Positions 1-10,005 of a stretch of 21,028 nt of DNA are shown piece after piece; the first letter of the stretch is position 1; every line of letters begins with the position of its first letter. The stretch is from Azolla pinnata (taxonomy: Eukaryota > Streptophyta > Polypodiopsida > Salviniales > Salviniaceae). The notes under the pieces were generated by a model, which saw nothing but the letters and a program-made list of their open reading frames with translations, made no database searches and was not told where the DNA came from. The DNA is taken from positions 1 through 21,028 of the forward strand of contig JBBBWG010006114.1 of assembly GCA_037176905.1 (NCBI GenBank), read 5' to 3'. A program made the position numbers and the translations under genes.

Positions 1-524
1 CACCATCACCATCACCATCACCATCACCATCACCATCACCATCACCATCACCACCACCATCACCATCACCACCACCATCATCGTCATCACCACGATCACT
101 ACAATCACCATCATCACCACCACCATCACCATCAGCACCACCATCATCGTCATCACCACAATCACTACAATCACCATCATCACCGTCATCTTCACCACCA
201 TCACCATCATCACCATCATCACCATCACCATCATCACCATCACCATCATCACCATCACCATCATCGTCATCACCATCACCACCACCATCATCATTGCTAT
301 ATCACGAACATCATCATCATCACCATCATCATCACCATCATCACCATCATCACCATCATCACCACCATCACCATCACACCCATCACCATCACCACCACCA
401 TACCACCCCACCATCATCATCATGATCGTCACCACCATCGTGATCATAGCTAGCACCATAATGATGATGATGATGATCATGGTGATGATGATGATGGTGA
501 CCATCACCACCACCATCATCATCA
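1..524. repeat. CAC/CAT trinucleotide array
   Basis: This is an almost uninterrupted array of CAC and CAT triplets. It begins with regular CACCAT hexamers and becomes a mixed CAT/CAC tract broken by a few variants (CGT, GAT, TGC). It starts at the window edge, so its true length is unknown. It lies just upstream of the probable leader of the folate gene. Read on the plus strand it would give histidine runs, and on the minus strand aspartate/glycine or valine/methionine runs. No start context or conserved protein supports coding, so it is called as a simple repeat. Confidence 0.95.
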
Positions 525-1121
525 ACCAGAGGCCTCTCTCCACAGTGTAGTCTCAAAGCATCTGCTTCTGCTTCTGCTTCTGTCCATAGCTCCCCAACGG
601 GTAAACTCAGATCTCTGACCCCAATCAATCTCTCGTCTCCTTTGCTCAGCTGCTTGCTTCCTCCTGTTTCCATCCTCGAGCTTGACTCGTCGTCTTCCCG
701 TTTCCTTTTCTGATCTCGATTCTTTTTCAAAGGTCTGTAATCCTTCCCTGATTTGGTTGGTTGCTGTCCTTGTTCTTACTCTCCTTTGAAGATCCTTTTC
801 TGGTTCTGTTTTCCCTTCCCGAATTTGGGTTTCTTTCGTTCCCCTTTCCTTCTCGCCTTCTGTGATGATTTACTGCTCCCTTCCTTTCCTTTTGTGGACT
901 CCTGTTTGTCTTTTATGCTGATTCCGTCCTATTTTCCTGGTTTCTGCTAAGCCTCTTCCAAGATCTTCCTTTTCCCCGATTTGGGTTTTCTTTCTCCTTT
1001 GTTCGGTGCTCAGTTTTGGGTCCTTCTGCATCATGGTTTCTTAGATCCTTCGACAATTTATGCGAGTTCTCGCTGCTCCGTTTTTTTTTTCTTTTCTTTC
1101 TTTCTCTTTCAGAAGAGGGCA
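525..1121 (+). promoter_or_regulatory. Probable 5' leader of the folate gene, with a 5'-UTR intron
   Basis: The stretch from 525 to 732 is CT-rich and has no ATG. It ends CAAAG before GTCTGT, a plausible splice donor at 733. The next 380 bases are T-rich, contain several ATGs, and end in a long pyrimidine tract with TTTCAG at 1107-1112, nine bases before the start codon. Removing 733-1112 would give an ATG-free leader joined directly to the start. The intron is inferred from splice-site appearance and ATG distribution. I cannot fix the transcription start, and no clear TATA box is visible because the CAC/CAT array lies immediately upstream. Confidence 0.45.
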
Positions 1122-4100
1122 ATGGCGCCGCGAACTGCTCGCAAAGTGGAAGCTCTATCTCCAGTACCTGCGGACATCGACATTGCGAATTCTGTTGAAC
1201 CTTTCCCGATTGATCTCATTGCATCGGAGCTTGGCTTAGAGAAACATCATTATGAACCCTATGGAAACGCTAAGGCGAAGGTGCGTTGCTTGCATAAATT
1301 CTCTCTCAATGCTTCGGAGCTTGGCTTAGAGAAACATCATTATCAACCATATGGGAAGGCAACATACATAAAATTCGATCTCATTGTGTTGGATCTTGGT
1401 TCAGAGAAGCATCATTATGAACCCTATGGAAAGGCTACGGGTAAGGTATGTTCTGTGTTTAGGATTGATCTCAGAGCATCAGACCTTGGCTTAGAGAAAC
1501 ATCACTATCAAACCTATGGAGAAGCTAAGGCATTCTACTTGTATATGAGCACATGGTCAGAGATGGACGCAGATTAGCAACATACAATTGCTTCTTCTGC
1601 ATTGTTCAAATGTAAGATAACGTTCGTCATTCTTACAGAGTCACATTGCTTGTGAGATTAAAGGTTAAATTTCTCAGATCTGGCAAGTCTTGTCCTATGG
1701 TTATTTCGATGCCAACGCAAGGGGTGTTGGTACAATTTGGACAGCTTGACCCACAGTCAGAGATGGAGATCGTTCCTCTTTTCGAGATGCTTGGATTGCA
1801 TCATAATTTGGGTATTATGCACAATGGTTACGTATTTGATTATATAGGCATAGAGTTAAGAGCATATTTAGTGATATCACAAATTTTCATATTTGAGCAA
1901 AACTTAATCCTCAGGGGAGTGCCCATTCTCTCTTTCTCTCTCTATTAGAGAGAATGAGAGAGATTTCTCCATTTGACAGCACCAAAAAACATGGTAAGGT
2001 GTATAAATATTGGCCAATATAATGAACGTCTTGAAGGTAAGGTCAGCATAATGTACGGAATTTTCATCATATTAGGCCAAAATTACACTAGTGCAAATGC
2101 GTTTAAGTTGATGTCATTGAAATATGGTTGAAAGGATGCAAACATAGTGCAAAACCGTGTAGCATCTTATAAATGGGGAAGTATAAGATATTATAAAGGG
2201 GATCTTACTGTTGTCTGCATAACTCCCGTTCTCCTTTAATCTGATCGTCTCAAATGGTCTACTATCAGAATTTGTAAAGAAATGGAACTTTTGAGAAAAT
2301 ACAAATGCAACAATTATGTCACTCTCACTATTTTTCAGAATCTTTTCCTGGCTTCCCTTTGCTTATAACAAATGTCTGTTCAAATTGGAACCTTTGGTGT
2401 CTTTTGAGCTTTCAAATACAATGCATTCATTTATGTCCTCTTCAAATGATAATGCCCATGATTCATGTGGCTCATTAAGTAAAACTGGTTCAGTGATATA
2501 TTTGCCAACGATGAATAAATCAGTCAAATGCTGGATCAAGGAATAATACCTGCAATTTTTAACCGGATGCATGATTGATGAAATCTATGATCGAGCACCT
2601 TTCAAAGTTGCCTCAAGAAAATTTCAATAAATTCTATTGGAAACTGTGATCTCAGATTGATTTTATCACTCTGGATGGGTAGATTCTTGTGATCCATGTA
2701 GTAATATTAATGTCATATGGTGCAGGTCCTTTTAACTGCTTACGATCAGTTCAAAGATTCACCTGATGGGTTTTATGTAGTTGTTGGTGGAATCACACCT
2801 ACTCCACTTGGAGAGGGAAAGTCAACCACTACTGTGGGTCTTTGCCAAGCTCTTGGAGCATACTTGGGTAAAAGGGTATTGTCCATTCTTATGTTTGAAC
2901 CATTTGTTTCATTACGACATGTCTACATACCTATGCATAGATACCTGTTTTGTATTCTTATGTGTCTAAGCATCTCTCCAATTAATGTGTTTAGTATGGG
3001 AGTTGTAATGAAGGTGACTACCCATGTGTAGGTTGTAACTTGTGTCAGGCAACCTAGCCAGGGACCTACTTTTGGTATCAAGGGTGGAGCGGCTGGAGGA
3101 GGATACAGTCAAGTTATCCCTATGGACGAGTTCAATTTACATATGACTGGTGACATTCATGCTATTACTGCTGCAAACAACCTGCTAGCTGCTGCCATAG
3201 ATGCTCGGATTTTCCATGAGTCCAGTCAATCTGATAAGGCCCTTCTCAGTAGGCTTTGTCCAGTAGACAAAGAAGGAAATAGCTCATTCGCTCCGATCAT
3301 GTTAAGGCGCCTCAAAAAGCTGGGCATTGACAAGACAAAGCCGAGCGAACTGACTCCTTCTGAAATCAAGAAATTTGTACGGCTTGATATTGATCCAGAG
3401 CAGATAACGTGGAAGAGAGTGATGGATGTAAATGATCGATTCCTGAGGAAAATCAGTATAGGCCAAGGTCCTGAGGAGAAAGGAATGGTGAGGGAGACAG
3501 GATTCGATATCGCGGTTGCAAGTGAAATCATGGCGGTGCTAGCATTGACGACATCGCTTGCAGATATGAGAGAGAGATTGGGCAAAATGGTTATCGGCAC
3601 AAGCAGAGGAGGTGACCCCGTAACTGCCGATGATCTCGGTGTCGGAGGTGCTTTAACTGTATTAATGAAAGATGCTATAAACCCAACATTGATGCAGACC
3701 TTGGAGGGAACACCAGTGCTAGTTCATGCTGGGCCCTTTGCCAACATTGCACATGGGAACTCTTCTGTTGTGGCCGATAAGATTGCGCTAAAATTAGTGG
3801 GCAAAGATGGATTTGTGGTCACTGAGGCTGGATTTGGGTCTGATATCGGTGCCGAGAAATTCATGAATATCAAGTGTAGGTACAGTGGTTTGACCCCTCA
3901 ATGTGCCGTTATCGTGGCAACGGTGAGAGCATTGAAAATGCATGGAGGAGGGCCTGAAGTGGTTGCTGGAAGGGCTCTGCATAATGCTTACAAATCGGAG
4001 CATATAGACCTAGTGAAAGCAGGATGTGTGAATCTGGCCAAACACATCGAGAACACCAAGGGATATGGTGTGAAGGTCGTGGTGGCTATCAACAAGTTTG

Positions 4101-5030
4101 CATCTGATACTGATGGTGAGCTTTTAGCTGTAAAAGAGGCTGCATTGGCCGCTGGTGCTTTTGACGCCGTCATATGTAGCCACCATGCTCATGGCGGAGC
4201 TGGCGCTGTGAGTATTCTTTGAATTCGTTTCAAGTTGGTAGAAGACAGACCTTTACTCATTCATAAATCCTATGTTAAATTTCGCCGTAGATTCAAAAAC
4301 ACACTAACAACCAGTCCCAACCAAGTGTTTCTATGCTCATTATATTAAAATCTAAGCAAATGATCATCTATTGGTTTCTCAGGTCGATCTTGGAAAAGCA
4401 GTGCAAAGCGCATGTGAACAGCACCAGGGTCCCCTTCAGTTTTTGTATCCTCTCGACCTAAGCATCAAGGAGAAGATTGAAGCTATAGCTAGGTCGTATG
4501 GTGCAGCTGGAGTGGAGTACTCGACAGAGGTAAAAACACAAGGTTTTCCTACAGTATGTCATGGGTTATAGAATGCTTGCAAATGCCAAAATGTACAAGT
4601 TCGTGTGGCATGTTTCCCAACTGGAAGCTGCACCATGATCTCTTAGTTGCATGATGCATCTATGATATTTATGTAACAGATTTGTTGATTGATCATGGAC
4701 GCAATATCCAGAGAAACTGATTCCACATGTTTTCTTCCATTTGCTACCATGTAGGCTGAAAAACAGATTGATACGTATACAAGGCAAGGCTTCTCGGGGC
4801 TGCCAATCTGCATGGCGAAGACGCAGTATTCATTTTCGCATGATGCAGCCCGGAAAGGGGCGCCCACAGGTTTCATCTTACCAATTCGAGATGTGAGAGC
4901 AAGCATCGGTGCTGGGTTTATTTATCCTTTGGTGGGGACCATGAGCACCATGCCTGGCTTACCCACACGGCCATGCTTCTATGACATCGATCTTGACCTA
5001 GAAACTGGACGTGTTCTTGGGCTCTCCTAA
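1122..5030 (+). CDS. THFS: 10-formyltetrahydrofolate synthetase (formate--tetrahydrofolate ligase), 5 exons
   Basis: The enzyme joins formate to tetrahydrofolate with ATP to give 10-formyl-THF, in cytosolic one-carbon metabolism. Coding exons by family alignment and splice sites are 1122-1280, 2726-2875, 3032-4207, 4383-4529 and 4755-5030. All junctions are phase 0 and GT-AG, giving 635 residues, close to the roughly 634 of known plant enzymes. Exon 1 carries the family N-terminus ([15 protein letters not shown]). Exon 2 has the ATP-binding loop [11 protein letters not shown] at about residues 79-89. Exon 3 (residues 104-495) holds [20 protein letters not shown], the [14 protein letters not shown] block and [17 protein letters not shown]. 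The C-terminus is [18 protein letters not shown] and ends ETGRVLGLS. The start has a good plant context (GCAATGGC). No key segment is missing, so the gene looks functional. The oddity is at the end of exon 1, where the donor region is repeated four times. A second donor at 1446 would also keep frame and give 690 residues. Confidence 0.97.
1208..1537 (+). repeat. Four-copy in-frame tandem duplication at the exon 1/intron 1 border of THFS
   Basis: Four related units each encode a version of [12 protein letters not shown]. Their TTGG landmarks lie at 1231, 1321, 1396 and 1486, giving spacings of 90, 75 and 90 bases, all multiples of three. Units 1 and 3 share HHYEPYG and each ends in a donor (AAG before GTGCGT at 1281; AAG before GTATGT at 1446). 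Units 2 and 4 share HHYQ and lack a donor. Units 1-2 and 3-4 are therefore offset by 165 bases, which implies a first duplication of one unit followed by duplication of the pair. All four lie in one open frame that runs from the start codon to a stop at 1575-1577. Confidence 0.93.
1281..2725 (+). other. Intron 1 of THFS
   Basis: This 1,445-base intron begins GTGCGT and ends GGTGCAG. Its first 250 bases hold repeat copies 2 to 4 of the exon-border duplication. The rest is AT-rich, and short open frames there (for example 1646-1948) show no recognised protein. Around 1924-1956 the sequences CATTCTCTCT and AGAGAGAATG form an inverted repeat with a 13-base spacer. I see no coding exon or mobile-element structure in the remainder. 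Confidence 0.8.
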
Positions 5031-6479
5031 ACTTATCTCCTCAAGCTCTCTCGTTCAGGCGTAAGATCTTAACAATCCCTATGTATTCATCTCATTATAT
5101 TCTATTTTTTTCAATTTCTATGGCAGGACTCTATTCAATAATTTGAAGAAAAGAACAGCCTATTTTGTGCACCCTAAAGAAGGCTGGAACATGGACAAGT
5201 CAATGCCTTGTCTTTCTGTGTATTGATTTGCATCTATTATGGAAACTGCTTAACCCTTATTCCAAGGGCTTTTTTTTAGTCCTAGAACAATGGTAGAAGA
5301 TTAGTTGCAACTTGTAGACAACAAATGTCAGCTGCTCTTTTATCAGCATTGTGCAAATGATGAGAACTAATTATGAGAGCACAAAGAGATATCAAGAACA
5401 CCACCAGTTCATCACATCTAACAAGGCGGTGATACATTTCCAATGATTTCATATACAATCTTCACGAACAACCTGAAAATAAGGTCACAATTCTAAGAAC
5501 ATCTAGTAAAAAGAATATTGAACATTGTGAATGATGGGGTGCCTGTTAATGGTGATGAATCAACTCCCGTAATCAGTTTTAACTAACTTTTGATTAAGCA
5601 CCTAATTATTTACATTACATAGTATCTCAAGGGAGGGGTTGATGATATTCATCTAAGGCCACCGGCTAATCGTATTCATGCGTTCAAGATACCAGCAACA
5701 ACCTGTTATCTTAGCATCTAGGTGTAGTTAGCATACAGGATCGAAGGACGACGCTCAAGAAGAAGGCCATTTTGATGATAAATTCCCTAGTTCCCTAATA
5801 AGAAACCAAATTAGAACAAGTTTGCATCTTCAAAGTACAAGATGAACCGACACCTTGTCAGGCAAGGTAATTAAATATTCATAGAAAGAGGATCCCAAAA
5901 GAATCTCGATGTTATGAACACTTGACTATTCTGAACAAGGAGCAAGTCAAGGTAATGTATCAGCTAGCAACAAGTGTACATGGAGACCCCACATGCTGAG
6001 ATATATTCAAGATGTTGAAAAAGATCTTCACTACCAATGCAGTCGCTTGAGAACCAGAAAAAGGAGCTGCTGCTATAATGACCACAGGTCAGAAACAAAG
6101 CAGCGGCAACATGAAAGTGTTTATCTTGAGCTGCAAGTCGAATACAATGTCGACAAGCACCCCGAAAACAGTATTGATTATGATGAGCTATGAGAAGTGG
6201 TTTCCAAATTTAAGGTAGCCCAAGAGACCCGGCTATGTGATGACCACTCACCTAATTTGGCATACAATGCACATGTTTGCGCCATGCTATGTCTAGGAGC
6301 AAGCAGTAAACTAGTGGGCTAGGAGTTAACCATGGATGTCTATGATACATTCTGAAAGCTCGAGGTATTCCGGGGTGTATATTGTAATGATGATGCCATA
6401 GTCAGACTGGTTAAATCTCTCATGCCCACTCTGTAAAGTTGTGAGAATACTTAAACTGAGAAGGAACTTAACTGAACCT
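5031..6479. other. Converging 3' ends and gene-poor spacer
   Basis: The left part is the 3' UTR of the folate gene, transcribed rightward. The right part is the 3' UTR of the TBL gene, transcribed leftward and ending its coding region at 6480. A small 3'-UTR intron is conceivable at about 5061-5127 (GTAAGA to a T-rich tract and GGCAG), but this is weak. The central part, about 5400-6300, is AT-rich. Its only open frame over 60 codons (5993-6193) has no recognisable motif. I see no repeat or RNA gene here. Confidence 0.6.
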
Positions 6480-9015
6480 TTACAATGAGAAGCAATCGAT
6501 GGTTCTGTGTTGTATTGCCATATCTGTAGCCGAGGAAGTGTCCAAGTATTCCAGTATCTGTTCCTGCAAAACATTGACCCAAGTGTCTGGAACGCCTGGT
6601 AAGCACCAATGCAAGCAATCCTGGCCCCATTTGATATGCGCATCTTTTTGTCCGAGCCAAATCGCCGGATGAGCATCTCGCCGGAACTCGCTCATGTGAG
6701 AGATATTGAGGACTTCAAAGCGTGAGCCCTCTAAGGCCGATGCTATGACAGCATTCATTTCTCTAGCTTCACCGTTCACGTTTCCCCTGCCAACACCGAA
6801 CCAGTCCTCCAGCTGCAGCAATTTGATAAGGAGAAGCATTTGAGACAAACGATCTGTACAATATGTGGAAGTTTTTGGAAACACACGACCGAATCAAATT
6901 AACATATGGCATGAGTTAATCTGATTTGATTGTATGTTTTGGCCACACCTCATAAGCTCAAAAGTACCATGCCAATTTCCAAATAAGGAGTCAGGCCTTC
7001 ACCTGATCTTCACTCAATAATGTATTGGACAAGCAACTCCCATTCTGGTTCCATTCCCCACCTGCAAAATGCCTTGGAGACTGCATTCTCCATAACTTCA
7101 GAGTTTGTCGGGGAACCATGTCCTCAGTATACGATACCATGCTTTCTAAAACAGCTTCTAAACCATCCTTCATATCCAGTGGGGGAATGATGGGTTGCCC
7201 ATGTTTGAAAAAGAGAAGGGGATTATCAGCAGGAAACTTGTCGAAACCCCACCTGTGAGGCTTATACAGTAGAACCCGATATCAAAATAAGGCAGGTACA
7301 TGGCAAAGAACCGTAAACACATAAAACCACTTTAACTACTCAATTATATCGATATGTGTCACACTAAAATCAATAAGCGCATTTGCCAGAATACCAGTGT
7401 CCAGTGTTGAAGATAAGAACGTTGTAGAACTGTGTAACATTGATCCAATCAGCAGCCGGTACATCAATGTTCACCTGATACCCTTGTTTGAATCCAAGTT
7501 TCTCTAATGCCCCATTCGGATCTGTGGCTTTCCATCTTCAAGCAGCACAAAAACTAAAATAAGCAAAGCTAAGAAAGACTAAACTATTTGAACGAATACC
7601 AGCGTTCAGAGTATTCATATAGCTTAATCATGCGACGTTCTCTTCCTTTAGGAATACACATATTTCCAGATCAACATTCTAAGAATTGTATCTTATGGAG
7701 CTGCAGGAGAAAGCCATTCATGTGCTAATGACTTAGAAAAAATAAGCAGGAGAATGGCCTGAACCTACCGTTGATTCGTGAATCTCTACAATGAGATTTT
7801 GAATGTCAGCGAGCCTGTCACTAGACATATTAGTTCAACAGATCGATTCAAAATCAATGTTTTGGTCAAGGAAAATCTATCAATGTGAATGGACCAATGT
7901 CTAGGTCATACTATGGCTTCCAACCCCAGGTTATGGTCCTAATCAAGGACATTGACAAGCAAATGTTGATATTTCCAGGATTACTAACAATTCCTAATCA
8001 ATTTGACACATTTCATACAGCTTTACACTTGATGAATGATAAAGCCCCACTACTATTAACAACTAACTGAGGTTACGTGTGCGTGAATTTGAAAGCGATT
8101 CACTTCATAAGGCTTGAGATTGAATGTATTGACACAGACTTATGTTATGGGACTGCAAAGCAAGTGTTATGGCAAGACATGCAGAAGCTAGCAGGCCTAT
8201 CTCCAAATGAAGGCCACATTCCTGAAGAAAATGCCATAGACGCAAGCACTAACAGCCTCATTGCGTTGACCATTTAACAAGAAGATGTATGCAGGAGCAT
8301 TGTGATATAATCATATTGATTCATACAGCTCAAAACTTTGATGGATTACCACAGTGATTAACTTCAAGCTCCAAATCCTGCTCACAGTTCAGACAAACAT
8401 TCGATTCATCAAATTTGGCATCACTTACTCATGATAATCCGCAAGGAGGACTGCTCTATGATAGGCGACGGTGACATTATACTTAGGGAAGTAACCTCCT
8501 CTCCATGCCTTCCTTTTCTTCCATCTTCGCCCCCCCGGATCAGCGGTCCATAGTAGACAGAGCATCGAAACCAACATGTTCTCATTCAGGGAGTCTCCGA
8601 TAAACCCTAATTTCATGTCCTTGATGCGCGCCAGGAACTTGTCCGGATTCAGCTCACGCAATGTGCATCCCCTGGGGCTCCATCGCCACTTGTTCATTTC
8701 ATACAAATGGGGTCTTCTGTTCTTTCCACAGTTCCATGCATTTCTGTGGAAAGGGCAATTCTCCGTGTACAGGGGAAGATTCCCAGCGTCATCGAAGACC
8801 CACTTCCCCTGTGACATGTCACAAGCTGAGATCGATCTTGGGTCGGTCTCCGATCCGTCTGCACAGGTCGCATTGATCGCCTCAAAAGCGTTCCTCTTCT
8901 CCTTCGGGTGCGGTGCTTGAAGCGAGTCTTGGAAGACCAGGGAAGAAAGGTAAGAGAGCCCCATTGCTAGAAATGCCAGGGTTGTTACAACAGCGAGGGC
9001 AGGGGCGCGCGCCAT
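6480..9015 (-). CDS. TBL: Trichome birefringence-like (TBL) O-acetyltransferase, 4 exons
   Basis: TBL proteins are Golgi membrane enzymes that O-acetylate cell-wall polysaccharides. Exons on the minus strand are 9015-8429, 7535-7395, 7252-7003 and 6812-6480. The phases match at every join, giving 436 residues. Residues 6-28 form a signal anchor. The PMR5N-type cysteine-rich domain follows (CDMSQGKWVFDD at 65-76; NCPFHRNAWNCGKN at 86-99; WRWSPRGC at 110-117). The catalytic GDSL motif is FIGDSLNEN, with GDS at 140-142. The second catalytic motif is DxxH, D391-C-L-H394, within WGQDCLHWCLPG. FNTGHWWGFDKF spans the exon 2/3 join and QSPRHFAGGEWNQNGSC is in exon 3, both typical of the family. The start at 9015 was chosen for its good context and because the anchor follows directly. 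An in-frame ATG at 9075 would add 20 residues. The GDSLNEN form suggests the TBL12/13-like branch, but I cannot assign the subgroup or polysaccharide substrate. Confidence 0.95.
7536..8428 (-). other. Intron 1 of the TBL gene
   Basis: This 893-base intron starts GTAAGT after CATGA and ends CTTGAAG before ATGGAAAGCC, rejoining a split glutamate codon. The peptide across the join reads ADYHEWKATDPNG, followed by family sequence QVNIDVPAADWINV. Short plus-strand open frames inside it (7885-8070, 8077-8277) have no family resemblance. I see no additional exon that would improve the protein. Confidence 0.8.
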
Positions 9016-10005
9016 AGCTGAGAGAAGAGCGAGCTCGCAAGCAGTGGTGTGCCTCAGCCTGAGCTTGCAAACCATGTGCTCAGAGCTGTACCCACATGTG
9101 AAAGAGAGCAATCCCAACCATGATTAGTTGTTCTGAAGCCATGGATCTCCTTACCTACCCCTGATAAAGGCTTCCACCGACCCATGGTGAAGAAGGATTC
9201 AGCCCCTCCATCAAAGCCATAGCTCTTCTTGAGCATAGCTTGCTTCCATAGACACACTGATTGTGGTAGATTGAGCAACAACACATTGATCCCTTGCAAT
9301 CAAGCATTGTCAAAAACAAAAGCAAGCATTTCAACGATTTACTACACTCCACCCTGCTCAAGCGAGCGATCTGCTCATGCCCAAATGGAATGCATTCACA
9401 GAAGCTACTCGGGGTTGCTTCTGGTTAGAGAGTTCCTTCCATGTTTTTCTAGGGCTTTCAAGCATTAGAAACGCTACAGTGCTTTGCAGATCCATGGATC
9501 CGAACCCTTGTCCAAGACAAAGGATCATATTCTTGGAAAATCGAACTGGATCAGAAAACTGTGTTAAGAGGACCCACTTGTTCAGAGTTATGACAGTGCC
9601 TATCATATACATATATATAAATCTGTAGCAAAGCAAATCAAATCTCAGATTTGGGGACTTTTCAGCACATCCAGCGCAAAGAGTGCTCGTTACGCTAGCT
9701 ACTCTGCCAAATGTGGCAGCTCTTTACAAAATAGAGTCAAAAGAGAAAGGCGAGAAAGGAGAGGGCAGTCTCAAAATGCCAGGATTGCTTTCTGCCAAGA
9801 AATCACCCTTCCACGTAGAATTAGGAGGGCCCCATTCAGAGCCCAACTCCGATCTGAACCCTTCTAAGAATCTAAACTGAAAAATTCTTAGTTGTGAGGG
9901 AAAATGGCGTCAAAGTACTCAGCTCGATGTCCGAATTTCCGCAATGCTCAATGTCCGAAATTCCATGATGCCCACTTGCTTCTCTTCTTTGATCATTAAC
10001 CATCA
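9016..10005. other. TBL upstream region and POLAR-like 3' UTR
   Basis: Both flanking genes are on the minus strand, so this 990-base interval holds the 5' leader and promoter of TBL (left part) and the 3' UTR of the POLAR-like gene (right part). On the minus strand, at about 9605-9620, the sequence TTTATATATA resembles a TATA box, though it is roughly 590 bases from the TBL start codon. An intron in the leader or a downstream start site would then be needed. Several short open frames overlap here on both strands. None has protein-family features. Confidence 0.5.

Noticed and set aside
389-730. Minus-strand 113-codon open frame with a lysine-rich start and histidine runs
   Set aside because: It is the complement of a CT-rich leader plus the CAC/CAT array, and its composition is fully explained by these. 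No family resemblance was found, and it overlaps the likely THFS leader.
1646-1948. 100-codon plus-strand frame in THFS intron 1
   Set aside because: It lies between firmly placed exons of the folate gene, the track start is not needed by any protein, and no domain is recognised beyond a faint echo of the duplicated unit.
5061-5127. Small 3'-UTR intron downstream of the THFS stop
   Set aside because: Splice-like signals exist (GTAAGA and GGCAG), but at about 67 bases with no reading frame to test it the call would be guesswork.
9016-9117. Extension of the TBL protein to a start at 9117
   Set aside because: The codon there is TTG, not ATG. The in-frame ATGs are at 9075 and 9015, and the latter precedes the signal anchor directly.
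9054-9636. Overlapping short open frames upstream of TBL
   Set aside because: They overlap each other on both strands, lack domains, and lie in the expected promoter and leader region.
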